Below, in pieces: positions 35,027 to 43,536 of a DNA stretch of 64,000 nt (positions are counted from its first letter, which is position 1; each line of letters starts with the position of its first letter). The position numbers and the translations under genes were made by a program. Source of the stretch: Candidatus Defluviicoccus seviourii (lineage in GTDB: Bacteria > Pseudomonadota > Alphaproteobacteria > Rhodospirillales > Defluviicoccaceae); contig UXAT02000052.1 in NCBI GenBank assembly GCA_900609035.2, positions 1-64,000 on the forward strand, read 5' to 3'. A model generated the notes under the pieces. The model worked only from the letters and a program-made list of their open reading frames with translations. It made no database searches and was not told the DNA's origin.

Positions 35027-35851
35027 ATGTCGTCAACAAGATCAGACTTTCGGCTGGCAGCAGTCTCTAATATCTGCCAAGCGCTTACGGTCAATGCGGC
35101 CGTCATTCTGGTCGGCCACGGCTCGCCGCGTGTGAGCCGGCCCGCCGCCGATCTCAACCGCATTGCGCTGGCCTTGCGCCAGCGCGAAGGCTTTGCTGCG
35201 GTCGAGGTGGCGATGCTGAATGGCAGCGGCGGGCGGCCGGCAGAGGTCATGGCTCGTGTTCCTGCCGACCGTGCCGTCGTCGTGCCGATAATGATGTGTG
35301 ACGGCCAGACGGTGCACCGCGACATTCCGCATGCCTTCGCCGATATCGACCCCGCCCGCCTCACATTCTGCCCGCCGGTCGGCACCCATCCCGGGCTTGC
35401 CGCGTTGATTGCCAAGCGCGCGAGTGTGGCCGCGCACCGGATGGGGACGTTACCCGAAAACGCCGTCCTGCTCCTGATCGCGCACGGCTCGACCCGGAAC
35501 GCCGCCTCCGAACAGGCGACCCTGCTGCAGGCGCGCCGGCTTGTTGAGACGCAGGTGTTCCGCGCCGTCGCCGCTGCCTATCTCGAGCAGCCGCCGTCTA
35601 TCGCGGATACGCTGGAGCAACTGCAGGGGCCGGTGATCGCGGTCGGCCTGTTCGCCGCTGCCGGCCGGCATGCGACGCACGACGTGGACGAGGCGCTCGC
35701 TGCTGCCGGCCGCGCGGATGTCACCTACCTCGGCCCCATCGGCACCGACCGCGGGATTACCACGCTGGTCGCTTCGCTGGTCCGCGCCTGCGCGGGCGCC
35801 GACGGTGCGGAGGCCGAGGGCAGCGCCTATCTACCGGACGGCACCGCCTGA
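35027..35851 (+). CDS. CbiX-like (sirohydrochlorin cobaltochelatase-type) protein
   Basis: The 274-residue protein has two tandem CbiX half-domains. The first starts with AAVILVGHGSPRVSRPAADLN, with the metal-binding histidine of HGS. The second starts with AVLLLIAHGSTRNAASEQ. Each half ends in a segment like VPIMMCDGQTVHRDIP or VGLFAAAGRHATHDVDEAL, the latter with further conserved histidines. Family members insert cobalt, nickel or iron into sirohydrochlorin. The ATG at 35027 is preceded by AAAGGA; the frame continues upstream without family similarity. It belongs with BluB to tetrapyrrole or B12 synthesis, although the metal is not certain. Confidence 0.85.
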   Translation: MSSTRSDFRLAAVSNICQALTVNAAVILVGHGSPRVSRPAADLNRIALALRQREGFAAVEVAMLNGSGGRPAEVMARVPADRAVVVPIMMCDGQTVHRDIPHAFADIDPARLTFCPPVGTHPGLAALIAKRASVAAHRMGTLPENAVLLLIAHGSTRNAASEQATLLQARRLVETQVFRAVAAAYLEQPPSIADTLEQLQGPVIAVGLFAAAGRHATHDVDEALAAAGRADVTYLGPIGTDRGITTLVASLVRACAGADGAEAEGSAYLPDGTA

Positions 35852-35957
35852 ACCATCCTGCTGTTGGTGCGAATGCACCGGCGTTCTTTTCACAAGATTA
35901 CCGTTGGCCAGCAGCGGCCCGAGCGTTTAAGGACGGCCAGGCAATCGTGCTAACCGG

Positions 35958-37799
35958 GTGAGCGGCTGGATGACTCCCGACGGCTGGATCGTGCTCGGCA
36001 TTCTCGCGGCTGCGATCGTGGCGTTCGCGAGCAACCGGTTCAGGGTCGATGCCGTTGGCTTGGCGGTCCTGCTGGCGCTCTCCGTCTCCGGCATGTTGAG
36101 CGCCGGGGAAGCCATCGCCGGGTTCAGCGATCCCTCGGTGCTGATGATCGGCGGGCTGTTCATCGTCGGCGAGGCGATGGTCGCCACCGGCGTAGCCGCG
36201 ATCCTCGGCACTTGGCTGGCACGGGTCGGCCGTGGCAGCGAAACCCGGCTGATTGCGCTCTTGATGCTGGTGGTCTCGTCGGTCGGCGCCTTCATGAGCT
36301 CGACCGGCATCGTCGCCATCTTCATTCCTGTCGTCCTCGGTTTGGCGGCGCAGACGGGATCGAGCCGCTCGCGGCTGATGATGCCGCTTTCAGTCGCAGC
36401 CCTCGTCAGTGGCCTGATGACCCTGATCGCGACACCGCCCAACCTCGTTGTCAGCGCCGCATTGCAAAGCCATGACCTCCATCCGCTCGGCTTTTTCGAA
36501 CTGACGCCGATCGGCGTCGCCGTACTGGCGCTTGCCATCGGCTACATGGCGATAATCGGCCGCCGCCTCCTCGACCGGCCCGAACCGAAGGGAGAGCGGG
36601 CCACGGTTTCCATCGACGCCTTGTTGGAAAGCTATGACCTGAAAGCGCAGTTCCGGGCGTTCCGGATCGGTGCGAAGTCGGAACTGATCGGCCGCACGGT
36701 GGCGGAATCGCAGGTGCGCACCCGCTATGGCGTGACCCTGGTTGCAATCAATAGGGAATCGGACAGACCATCCGCCGTTCGGCCCGCGTTGGCAGACGCG
36801 GTGACGCGGCGCGGGGATGTGATCTCTGTCGCCGCACCGGCACCCCTGATTGACCGCTTCGCGGCCATCGCCGATCTCCATGAAGAGCAGATCGACGAAC
36901 GCTTTCGCGCCGCAGCGCGGCAGGAAATCGGCATTGCCGAGGTGATGCTGGCCCCGGACGCCGCCCTGACCGGCCGGACGTTGCGGGAAGCGCAGTTTCG
37001 CAAGCGGCGGGGCCTGACCGTTCTTGCGCTTAAGCACCGCGGCCAGGTCGTGACGGGCAACCTGATCGACACGCCGGTCCAGGCGGGCGACCTGATGCTG
37101 GTCGCTGGCGGCTGGCCGCTGATTGCCAGGCTGCAGGACGACCCGGGCGAGTTCGTCATCCTACGCCTGCCGCACGAGTTCCAGTCGATTGCGCCGGCTC
37201 GCGCGCGAGCTCCCGTGGCACTTGGCATTCTCGCCGTGATGATCGCAGTGATGACCGCAGGGCTGCTGCCGAACGTGATCGCTGTCTTGGTCGCGGCGCT
37301 GGCGATGGTCGCCACCGGCTGTGTCCCGGTCAAGCGGGTGTACTCGAGCGTCGGCTGGTCGACCTTGGTGCTGATCGCGGGCATGCTGCCGCTTGCCACG
37401 GCGCTCGAGAAGACCGGCGTCACGGCGGCAATGGCGACCGGGCTCACCCACCTGCTCGCGGATCTCGGCCCCTACGCCATGCTGAGCGCTTTGTTCCTGA
37501 TCACGGCGGCCGCCGGTCTGTTCGTTTCCAACACCGCAACGGCGGTCATCATCGCGCCGGTGGCGATCGCAACCGCCCAGGATCTCGGCGCCTCGCCCTA
37601 TGCCTTTGCCGTCACCGTTGCGGTCGCCTGTTCGTGCGCGTTCGCGACGCCGGTGTCTTCGCCGGTGAACACCCTGGTCTTGGAACCTGGCCGCTACGAC
37701 TTCAACGACTTCGTCAAGGTCGGCCTGCCGCTGTTGCTGTTGACGCTGGTGGTCACGGTGGCGATGGTGGGACTGCTCTATCCCGTCTCCCCGCCCTGA
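35958..37799 (+). CDS. SLC13/DASS-type permease with two TrkA-C (RCK_C) domains
   Basis: This 613-residue membrane protein has two blocks of about five to six helices separated by a soluble insert of roughly 200 residues. The first block contains SSTGIVAIFIPVV and IATPPNLVVSAAL; the second contains SNTATAVIIAPVA and ATPVSSPVNTLVL. These are the paired SLC13 signature loops. The insert has two TrkA-C repeats, with the segments FRAFRIGAKSELIGRTV and EVMLAPDAALTGRTLRE. Such proteins carry dicarboxylates, sulfate or similar anions with sodium or protons. The start may be the GTG at 35958 or the ATG at 35970. Confidence 0.88.
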   Translation: MSGWMTPDGWIVLGILAAAIVAFASNRFRVDAVGLAVLLALSVSGMLSAGEAIAGFSDPSVLMIGGLFIVGEAMVATGVAAILGTWLARVGRGSETRLIALLMLVVSSVGAFMSSTGIVAIFIPVVLGLAAQTGSSRSRLMMPLSVAALVSGLMTLIATPPNLVVSAALQSHDLHPLGFFELTPIGVAVLALAIGYMAIIGRRLLDRPEPKGERATVSIDALLESYDLKAQFRAFRIGAKSELIGRTVAESQVRTRYGVTLVAINRESDRPSAVRPALADAVTRRGDVISVAAPAPLIDRFAAIADLHEEQIDERFRAAARQEIGIAEVMLAPDAALTGRTLREAQFRKRRGLTVLALKHRGQVVTGNLIDTPVQAGDLMLVAGGWPLIARLQDDPGEFVILRLPHEFQSIAPARARAPVALGILAVMIAVMTAGLLPNVIAVLVAALAMVATGCVPVKRVYSSVGWSTLVLIAGMLPLATALEKTGVTAAMATGLTHLLADLGPYAMLSALFLITAAAGLFVSNTATAVIIAPVAIATAQDLGASPYAFAVTVAVACSCAFATPVSSPVNTLVLEPGRYDFNDFVKVGLPLLLLTLVVTVAMVGLLYPVSPP

Positions 37800-38152
37800 C
37801 ACGCCGGCCGGTCCAGGCGAAGGCTGCGCAGGGTGCCAAGAATCAGGCCCGCTGCCGACGCGCCGGCTGCCGACAGAACCAATCCCGCAGTGCCCGCAAG
37901 CATCGCCGCGCTGGTAACCCGCCGCCCGCCGCCCGCGAGCGCGCACACGCCGGCGGCAAGGCTGATCCACCCGAGTGCGCCAAAATCGAGGGTCGCGATG
38001 AGGCCGCTGCGCAGGGGACACCACCAAGGCGCGCCATCGGCAACTTGGCACGCCCATCCCAGCTCCGGTCGCCGGACGACAAGGAAGCGGATGGCGAGAG
38101 CGAGAACAAGAACCACCAGCGCCAGCACGCCCTGCCGGGTCATAAAGGCCAT
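37778..38152 (-). CDS. Small membrane protein of unknown function
   Basis: This 124-residue protein has about four hydrophobic segments. Two cysteines lie in a polar loop (WACQ ... PWWCPLRSG) that probably faces the periplasm. I do not recognise the family with certainty. GGGGCGGCG precedes the ATG. The 3' end overlaps the convergent SLC13 gene by 22 bases. It lies 35 bases downstream of flgE on the same strand and might be co-transcribed with it, although nothing links it to motility. Confidence 0.6.
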   Translation of the reverse strand: MAFMTRQGVLALVVLVLALAIRFLVVRRPELGWACQVADGAPWWCPLRSGLIATLDFGALGWISLAAGVCALAGGGRRVTSAAMLAGTAGLVLSAAGASAAGLILGTLRSLRLDRPACQGGETG

Positions 38153-38187
38153 CGCCGCCCCTCATGCTGCGGCGGCGCGGAACCGGC

Positions 38188-39492
38188 CTACCGCTTCAGG
38201 TCACGCGCCGCTTCGGTCATCTCATCAATCGTGCGAAACGCGGTCGCCGAGGAATTATAGGCGCTTTGCGTCACGATCATGCGCGAAAACTCATCTTCCA
38301 GCGACACGTTCGACAGCTCCAACGCCGAAGGGCTGATCTCGCCGAAGCCGTTCTCGCCGGCCTGGCCGAGGATCGGCACTCCGGACGCGGCGCTCGCCGC
38401 AAAGACGTTGCCGGAAAGCGGGTCCAAGCCGTCGGGACTGGCAAAATCGGCGAGCGCGATGGTGTAGAGCGGGCGTGAGAAACCGTTCTCGAACACGCCG
38501 ACGACATGGCCCTGGGAATCGAACTCGATCTCACTCAGCGCGGCACCGACGCGACCGTTCTGCTCAAAGCCGCTCACTGCGAAATCGCCGGCAAACTGCG
38601 TCAGCTGGCTGACATCGAGTTCGAAGTTCGAGGTCGCGCCGTCTGCGTACGTCACCCCGATCGTATAGGTGGACGGTGCCGTGAGGCTGCCCGTTCCATC
38701 GAAGCTGAGTGCCTGGCCGGCACCCATTGCCGCACCGGCATCGGTGCTGGGCGGCGTGACGGTAATCGTCTCGCCGGAATCTCCGGTCACAAGAAGCGCC
38801 CAGGTGTTCGCCTCCTGAGCCTTGGTGAAGGTGAGATCGAGGGTGTGCGGCGACCGGCCTGAGTCGAGGATGCCCATCGCGTAGGTCCGGTTGCTGCCGA
38901 CGGCATCGCTGGCCGGCAGGTTTAGCCCCAGCGCGGCAGCCGTCGTTGGCTCACCGGCATCGGTGAAGGCTCCTGAGTCGACGCGCATGGCCCCCAGCGC
39001 GCCACCGGCGGCAGTTCCTGCGGTCGCACCGGTGTACGCCCAGCCCTGCAATGCCCGGCCGCTGCCATCGACCAGATAGCCGGCGCTCCCTGTCCCGGTC
39101 GCTGCCGTTGGATCGGAAACAGAGGCGATGGAGAACGCCCCGTCACGCGTGTACACGTTGCCGCCGGCACCGTCATCGAGAACGAAGAAGCCATCGCCGT
39201 TGATCGCCAGATCAAGGTCGCGGCCGGTGCCCTTGATCGCCCCCGGATCGCTCGCGCGCAGGTGATCGACGGTGGAGACGCCCGCGATATCGGACTGGAA
39301 TGTGACCGGAGCGCTGCCGGCGGCAGCCGACGGACCCGCCCAGCTCTGGCTGAGCAGTGTCTGGAAGGAGCTCTCGGAGCGCTTGTAGCCCGTCGTCGTC
39401 ACGTTGGCGATGTTGCCGCTGATGACTTCGAGCGCTCGGCTCTGTCCGGTCATTCCGAGCACGCTCGGCTGAAACCATCCGAAGGCGGTCAT
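38188..39492 (-). CDS. flgE: Flagellar hook protein FlgE
   Basis: FlgE polymerises into the hook that joins the basal body to the filament. The N-terminal rod-type segment is GMTGQSRALEVISGNIANVTTTGYKRS; an NGDGFFVLDD motif lies near residue 110. The C-terminus LELSNVSLEDEFSRMIVTQSAYNSS is the conserved helix of hook and rod proteins. The 434-residue length with a variable middle part is typical for a hook protein. The ATG at 39492 has CAGGAG upstream and a near-perfect sigma-54 promoter about 65 bases further up. The frame open beyond it is not coding. Confidence 0.92.
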   Translation of the reverse strand: MTAFGWFQPSVLGMTGQSRALEVISGNIANVTTTGYKRSESSFQTLLSQSWAGPSAAAGSAPVTFQSDIAGVSTVDHLRASDPGAIKGTGRDLDLAINGDGFFVLDDGAGGNVYTRDGAFSIASVSDPTAATGTGSAGYLVDGSGRALQGWAYTGATAGTAAGGALGAMRVDSGAFTDAGEPTTAAALGLNLPASDAVGSNRTYAMGILDSGRSPHTLDLTFTKAQEANTWALLVTGDSGETITVTPPSTDAGAAMGAGQALSFDGTGSLTAPSTYTIGVTYADGATSNFELDVSQLTQFAGDFAVSGFEQNGRVGAALSEIEFDSQGHVVGVFENGFSRPLYTIALADFASPDGLDPLSGNVFAASAASGVPILGQAGENGFGEISPSALELSNVSLEDEFSRMIVTQSAYNSSATAFRTIDEMTEAARDLKR

Positions 39493-39558
39493 GGTGTCGC
39501 TCCTGAAGCGCGCGCCGGATGGCAAGACTCCCTCGGCCGCGGCGCTGCCAATCGATGG

Positions 39559-39574
39559 AGCAAGAGCCATGCCA
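39559..39574 (-). promoter_or_regulatory. Sigma-54 (RpoN) promoter of flgE
   Basis: On the minus strand the site reads TGGCATGGCTCTTGCT and matches the consensus TGGCACG-N4-TTGCW at all but one position, with the required GG and GC separated by 10 bases. The predicted transcription start lies near 39548, leaving a leader of about 55 bases before the flgE ATG. Sigma-54 control of hook genes is usual in Caulobacter-type hierarchies. Confidence 0.8.
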
Positions 39575-39778
39575 TGCTCCCATGCCCCCGGGACCGGCCG
39601 CCTCTGCCGCAAAACCGGCTCCCATCCAGTCACAGGCGCTCGACCGCGGCACTTTCTGCCGGGTCACTTCTGCCTCTGGGCTGCGCCTGAACGCGCCGGA
39701 GCGTTTCTTAAGGCGCTGTTAAGGCGGCAGCGGCGACACTGGGTAACAACCGTCTTTCCCATGACCAGGATGCGTCCG

Positions 39779-40207
39779 ATGCGAACCAGCGGTGTCAGCG
39801 CCAGTCGAAGGATCGAGACCGCACGCCGCGGCAAGGTGTCGTCCGCTGCTGGCAGACCGTTCGCGGACCACCTGTCGGCCGACGCACTCGGCGAGGCTGG
39901 GCAGGTCTTGGCGCCTGCCGGTATCGCTGTCATCGATGGCCTGCTGGCGGTGCAGGAGGTCGAGAACGACCCGCAGCAAGAAACGCGCCGCAAGGCGCTC
40001 CGGCATGGCGCCGAGGTGCTGCAACAGCTCGACGACCTGCGCCACGACATCCTGGCCGGCCGGATTCCCGAGGCCCGCCTGCGTGCGCTTTCAGCGACGC
40101 TCGCGTCGCGCATCGCGCTTGCCACCGACCCGGATTTGGCGGTCGTCCTTGAAGAAATCCATCTTCGGGCCGAGGTTGAGTTGGCAAAGCTCGACGCTGC
40201 GCCTTGA
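39779..40207 (+). CDS. fliX: Flagellar assembly regulator FliX
   Basis: FliX is an alphaproteobacterial protein that couples early basal-body assembly to activation of the sigma-54 regulator FlbD. This 142-residue protein has the variable basic N-terminus and the conserved helical C-terminal domain: VIDGLLAVQEVENDPQQET, then RKALRHGAEVLQQLDDLRHDILAGRI. The ATG at 39779 has CAGGA 8-9 bases upstream; one at 39761 is an alternative. It is divergent from flgE. Its presence fits the sigma-54 promoters found here. Confidence 0.88.
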   Translation: MRTSGVSASRRIETARRGKVSSAAGRPFADHLSADALGEAGQVLAPAGIAVIDGLLAVQEVENDPQQETRRKALRHGAEVLQQLDDLRHDILAGRIPEARLRALSATLASRIALATDPDLAVVLEEIHLRAEVELAKLDAAP

Positions 40208-40306
40208 GCCCAGGCCCCGCCAAAGGCCTTGCGGTGGCTTCCGCCCCCGCTACCATAAACCCCTATACGACAATGGGTTAGCGTCGATCCGCGAACAATT
40301 TTATGG

Positions 40307-40335
40307 TTGCGGGCGGAAGCGCGCACCCATATAAA
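40307..40335 (+). promoter_or_regulatory. Sigma-70-like promoter of dksA
   Basis: TTGCGG (40307-40312) and TATAAA (40330-40335) are separated by exactly 17 bases, upstream of dksA by about 60 bases. This suggests that dksA is expressed by the housekeeping sigma factor and not by the flagellar hierarchy around it. Confidence 0.5.
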
Positions 40336-40393
40336 GGCGCGCACTCGTGCAACGATGCGGCAAGAGCCGGCTCCAACTACGGCGTGTTATGGC

Positions 40394-40810
40394 ATGAACG
40401 TGCGCGTCCCGTCCGACTATCGGCCGACCGAAGACGAGCCCTTCATGGGGCCGATGATGCTGGAGTACTTCCGCCAGAAGTTGTTGCGGTGGCGCGACGA
40501 CCTGTTGGCGGAAGCGAATGAGACGCTGGCTGATCTGCAGGACGGCGCCCCTCTCGAGCCGGACCCCGCTGACCGGGCTTCCAGCGAAACGGCCCGTGCG
40601 CTCGAACTCCGCACCCGCGATCGCGCGCGCAAGCTGATCGCCAAGATCGACGAGGCCTTGCAGCGGATCGAGGATGGGACCTACGGCTTTTGCGAAGAGA
40701 CACGCGAGCCGATCAGCATCTCCCGGCTTGAGGCGCGGCCGATCGCAACGTTAAGCGTCGAAGCCCAGGAGCGCCACGAGCGCCTCGAAAAAACCCATCG
40801 CGACGATTAA
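40394..40810 (+). CDS. dksA: RNA polymerase-binding transcription factor DksA
   Basis: DksA enters the secondary channel of RNA polymerase and, with ppGpp, adjusts promoter activity. This 138-residue protein has the coiled-coil tip and the globular domain with GTYGFCEETREPISISRLEARP. Of the four zinc cysteines of classic DksA only one (FCEET) remains, as is usual in alphaproteobacterial DksA, so it probably folds without zinc. The ATG at 40394 follows a sigma-70-like promoter. It sits between fliX and flgH, a conserved place in this lineage, and is followed by a double-hairpin element. Confidence 0.94.
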   Translation: MNVRVPSDYRPTEDEPFMGPMMLEYFRQKLLRWRDDLLAEANETLADLQDGAPLEPDPADRASSETARALELRTRDRARKLIAKIDEALQRIEDGTYGFCEETREPISISRLEARPIATLSVEAQERHERLEKTHRDD

Positions 40811-40847
40811 CAGGCTGCCTGGGCTGCTCAGGCCGCCCGCTTCCGCC

Positions 40848-40958
40848 TAGTGGATCGGATCTGACGCTTGCATCCCAAACGTCAGATCGGTCGATCCACT
40901 AACCCATTAATCTGGTGGTTCGATGCCAATGGATGGGATTCATCCGTTGGCATCGAAC
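40848..40958. repeat. Paired-hairpin element between dksA and flgH, flanked by CTAG
   Basis: Two large inverted repeats sit side by side. The first has TAGTGGATC-G-GATCTGACG (40848-40866) against CGTCAGATC-GGTC-GATCCACTA (40880-40901). The second has 18-base arms (40918-40935 and 40941-40958) with one wobble pair and a 5-base loop GGATT. The unit is bounded by CTAG at 40847-40850 and at 40961-40964, the latter containing the flgH stop codon. It could terminate both convergent genes or be a REP- or MITE-like insertion. Confidence 0.75.
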
Positions 40959-40960
40959 GA

Positions 40961-41725
40961 CTAGAACGGCCAGATGATATCCCACAGCTGCGTGCCCCAG
41001 CGCGGCTGCTGCAGATCGCTCAGCATGCCACGACCGCCATAGGCAACGCGCATCTCGGCGATCTTTTCGTGGGTGACGGAGTTGTCGGCCTCGATGTCCT
41101 GCTGCCGGACGACGCCGGTGATCAGCATTTCGCGCATCTCGAAGTTCACCCGGATCTCCTGCCGGCCCAGGATGACGAGGGTGCCGTTGGGCAGCACCTG
41201 TGTCACCATCGCCGCGACCGTCAGCTCGAGCACCTCGCTGCGGTCGATCGCGCCGTCGCCATCGGTGCCGTGATCGGTGCCGAAATCCAAAAGCGCGCCA
41301 CCCTTGTTGACCGCGCGCGGAAAGATCTTGCCGAGCCGGCTCTCATAGCCAAGGGCGGCGTTCAACTCCATCTGTTCGCCGTCGTCGCGCTTGCGCTGGG
41401 TTCGGTTCTTGAACTTCGCACTGTCGTCGAGCCGCAGGCGGACCGTCACCGTGTCCCCTACCTCTTTCGCCCGGATGTCCTTGAAGAAGGCTCGCGCTCC
41501 GGCACGCCAGAGGGAATTGGGGTTGTCTTCCGGCACCTGCGCGCGTGGCATCGGCAAGCTGACCGGCTGGTAGTTCGGCGCTGTCTGCGGATTGGTGATC
41601 TCGCTTAGCTGCGGGCCTCCTTCGCCGAGGTTCTTGATCCTCTCGACAGTGGTACAGCCGGCCGCAGCCGCAGCCAGCCCGAGTGCGAGCGCGAAGCGAA
41701 GGGTGGGCACACCGAGTGCCGCCAT
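40961..41725 (-). CDS. flgH: Flagellar L-ring lipoprotein FlgH
   Basis: FlgH forms the L-ring bushing in the outer membrane. The 254-residue precursor has a lipoprotein signal with the lipid-modified cysteine C24 in AAAAAGCTT. The conserved core includes NSLWRAGARAFFKDIRAKEVGD and LRLDDSAKFKNRT; QEIRVNFEMREMLITGVVR and DNSVTHEKIAEMRVAYGG follow. The C-terminus WDIIWPF is intact. It is the last gene of flgF-flgG-flgA-flgH and lies 3 bases after flgA. Confidence 0.96.
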   Translation of the reverse strand: MAALGVPTLRFALALGLAAAAAGCTTVERIKNLGEGGPQLSEITNPQTAPNYQPVSLPMPRAQVPEDNPNSLWRAGARAFFKDIRAKEVGDTVTVRLRLDDSAKFKNRTQRKRDDGEQMELNAALGYESRLGKIFPRAVNKGGALLDFGTDHGTDGDGAIDRSEVLELTVAAMVTQVLPNGTLVILGRQEIRVNFEMREMLITGVVRQQDIEADNSVTHEKIAEMRVAYGGRGMLSDLQQPRWGTQLWDIIWPF

Positions 41726-41728
41726 TGC

Positions 41729-42715
41729 CTACTGCCCCCCCGCCTGGTGCCCGCCCGGACCGGCGACGAGAACGACACCCGGGCCGGTCACGACGCCGCC
41801 TACCACCGATTGCGATTGCAGATTGGCGACCCGGATCACATCACCCTGGGCGCCGTCGGCAAGCGCGCGGCCGCGTGCCGTGAGCTGCATCAGCGGCGTT
41901 TCGACGATCATCATCACGAGCGAGCCCTTGGCAACAAGCAGCGGCTGCTGCACGTCTGAAGCGAGGATCGGCTGGCCTCGCCGGAGCATGCGTTTCGGCG
42001 TGAGCCCGACCAATGCGCCGGCGTCAAGCATGGCATTCACCGGCACGCGGCTGTCGCGGACGGCGATCCAGTCGATGTCATCGGCGGTGATCACCTGGCC
42101 ACCCTGCAGGCGGCGGACCATCACCGGCATCGCCACAGTGCGGAACACACGGCCGGCGATCGCTGTACGCTGGGCGGGAGCGCCATCGATGACCGCCTCG
42201 ACAATGCCGGTGAACTGCCGGCTGTCGGGATGGTAGCTGAGTTGCCCGATGCTAGCCGTGGCTTCGCTCGGAACGCGCACGCCCTGGGCCGGCGTCGTCA
42301 GCTCGACCGAGAGATCGTCGCCGCTGATCCCCTTGTCTGCAAGGGCCGCGCCTGCAAGCTGGGCGAGGGCGGTGCTGTCGACGACGCGGCTCTCCCGTTC
42401 CACGACCGAGCGCTCTGACGTCGTGTGCGGCCGCCACGCGAGCCCATAAGTCCGGGCCAAGCGGTAAAGCGCCTGAACGTCGAGGACGAGCGGCTGACCG
42501 ACCGCAGGCGTCTTGCCGATGACAGCCGCCGCGGCGGTGCCGGCATTGGTAAAAAGATCGCCCAGGCGCAGCACCGGCCCGGTGACGACTGGATTGGCGT
42601 TCAACAGCACCGGCGGCGCCGGCGGCTGCGGCGGCGCAGTGGGCGCCGCCAGCGCCGGCACCGCGACCAGCGCCACCAGAACGACTGCACAGAGCTTGAG
42701 TGAGAGGACGTTCAT
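41729..42715 (-). CDS. flgA: Flagellar P-ring assembly chaperone FlgA
   Basis: FlgA is a periplasmic chaperone needed to build the P-ring. The 328-residue precursor has a signal peptide ending near ALAAPTAPP and the SAF-like C-terminal domain. Typical segments are VMVRRLQGGQVITADDIDW, RMLRRGQPILASDVQQP, VAKGSLVMMIVETPLMQLTARG and DVIRVANLQSQSVV. The ATG overlaps the flgG stop by 4 bases. The N-terminal half is longer than in enteric FlgA, as is common in this group. Confidence 0.94.
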   Translation of the reverse strand: MNVLSLKLCAVVLVALVAVPALAAPTAPPQPPAPPVLLNANPVVTGPVLRLGDLFTNAGTAAAAVIGKTPAVGQPLVLDVQALYRLARTYGLAWRPHTTSERSVVERESRVVDSTALAQLAGAALADKGISGDDLSVELTTPAQGVRVPSEATASIGQLSYHPDSRQFTGIVEAVIDGAPAQRTAIAGRVFRTVAMPVMVRRLQGGQVITADDIDWIAVRDSRVPVNAMLDAGALVGLTPKRMLRRGQPILASDVQQPLLVAKGSLVMMIVETPLMQLTARGRALADGAQGDVIRVANLQSQSVVGGVVTGPGVVLVAGPGGHQAGGQ

Positions 42716-43497
42716 CGCAGGTTGCTGAGCGTGCCCATCATGTCATCGGCGGTCTGGATCACTTTCGAGTTCATCTCGTATGCCCGCTGCGCGGAAATCA
42801 GATTGGTTATCTCCTCGACCGGGTTAACGTTCGATGTTTCTAGGAAACCTTGCAGGATGCCGCCGTAGCCCTGGTCCTGCGGCGCCCCCTCGGCGGGTGC
42901 GCCCGAGGCCGGTGTTTCCAGGAGCAGATTGGCGCCGATCGCCTCCAATCCCGCCTCGTTGGGGAAGCTAACGATCCGGAACTGGCCAACGTTCTGCAGG
43001 CTCACCTGGCCCTGCTGCTTGACCAGCACTTCGCCGCTCTGGTTGATCACCACGTCGACCGCATCGGCGGGAATGGTGAGGCCTGGGCCGACGGGATAGC
43101 CGTCGTGGGTAACGACCTGACCATCGGCATTGAGCTGAAACGTACCGTCGCGCGTGTACGCCCGCGTGCCGTCCGGCAGATCGACCGGAAACAGGCCCTT
43201 GCCCTGGATGGCAAGGTCGAACGGATTGTCGGTCGAGGACAAGTTGCCCTGGCTGGCAATGCGATAGACGGCGGCCAGCCGGGCGCCCAAGCCGATCTGC
43301 ACGCCGGAGGGAACGACGGTGCCCGCTTCGGCCGAGGTCGATCCGACCCGGCGCAGGTTATCGTAGAGGAGGTCCTGAAACTCGGTCCGGCGCCGCTGGA
43401 ACGCGGTCGTGTTCATGTTGGCGAGGTTGTTCGAGACCACCTCGACGTTCTGCTGCTGGGCGAGCATTCCCGTCGCGGCGATGTTGAGCGCTCTCAT
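42712..43497 (-). CDS. flgG: Flagellar distal rod protein FlgG
   Basis: FlgG makes the distal rod of the basal body. The 261-residue sequence has the N-terminal motif GMLAQQQNVEVVSNNLANMNTTAFQR, then DNPFDLAIQGKGLFPVDLPDG. The C-terminus is the typical NVNPVEEITNLISAQRAYEMNSKVIQ. Its length is the classic FlgG length. It follows flgF by 39 bases and overlaps flgA by 4 bases. Confidence 0.97.
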   Translation of the reverse strand: MRALNIAATGMLAQQQNVEVVSNNLANMNTTAFQRRRTEFQDLLYDNLRRVGSTSAEAGTVVPSGVQIGLGARLAAVYRIASQGNLSSTDNPFDLAIQGKGLFPVDLPDGTRAYTRDGTFQLNADGQVVTHDGYPVGPGLTIPADAVDVVINQSGEVLVKQQGQVSLQNVGQFRIVSFPNEAGLEAIGANLLLETPASGAPAEGAPQDQGYGGILQGFLETSNVNPVEEITNLISAQRAYEMNSKVIQTADDMMGTLSNLR

Positions 43498-43536
43498 CGC
43501 ATGAATGTCCTCTCCTGCCGCGGCGACAGGCTTTGA

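Noticed and set aside
34761..35039. A 92-codon minus-strand frame with a fairly GC-rich third position
   Set aside because: It begins with TTG without a ribosome-binding site, overlaps the likely promoter and leader of the CbiX-like gene and resembles no known family. I left it out, though conservation could revive it.
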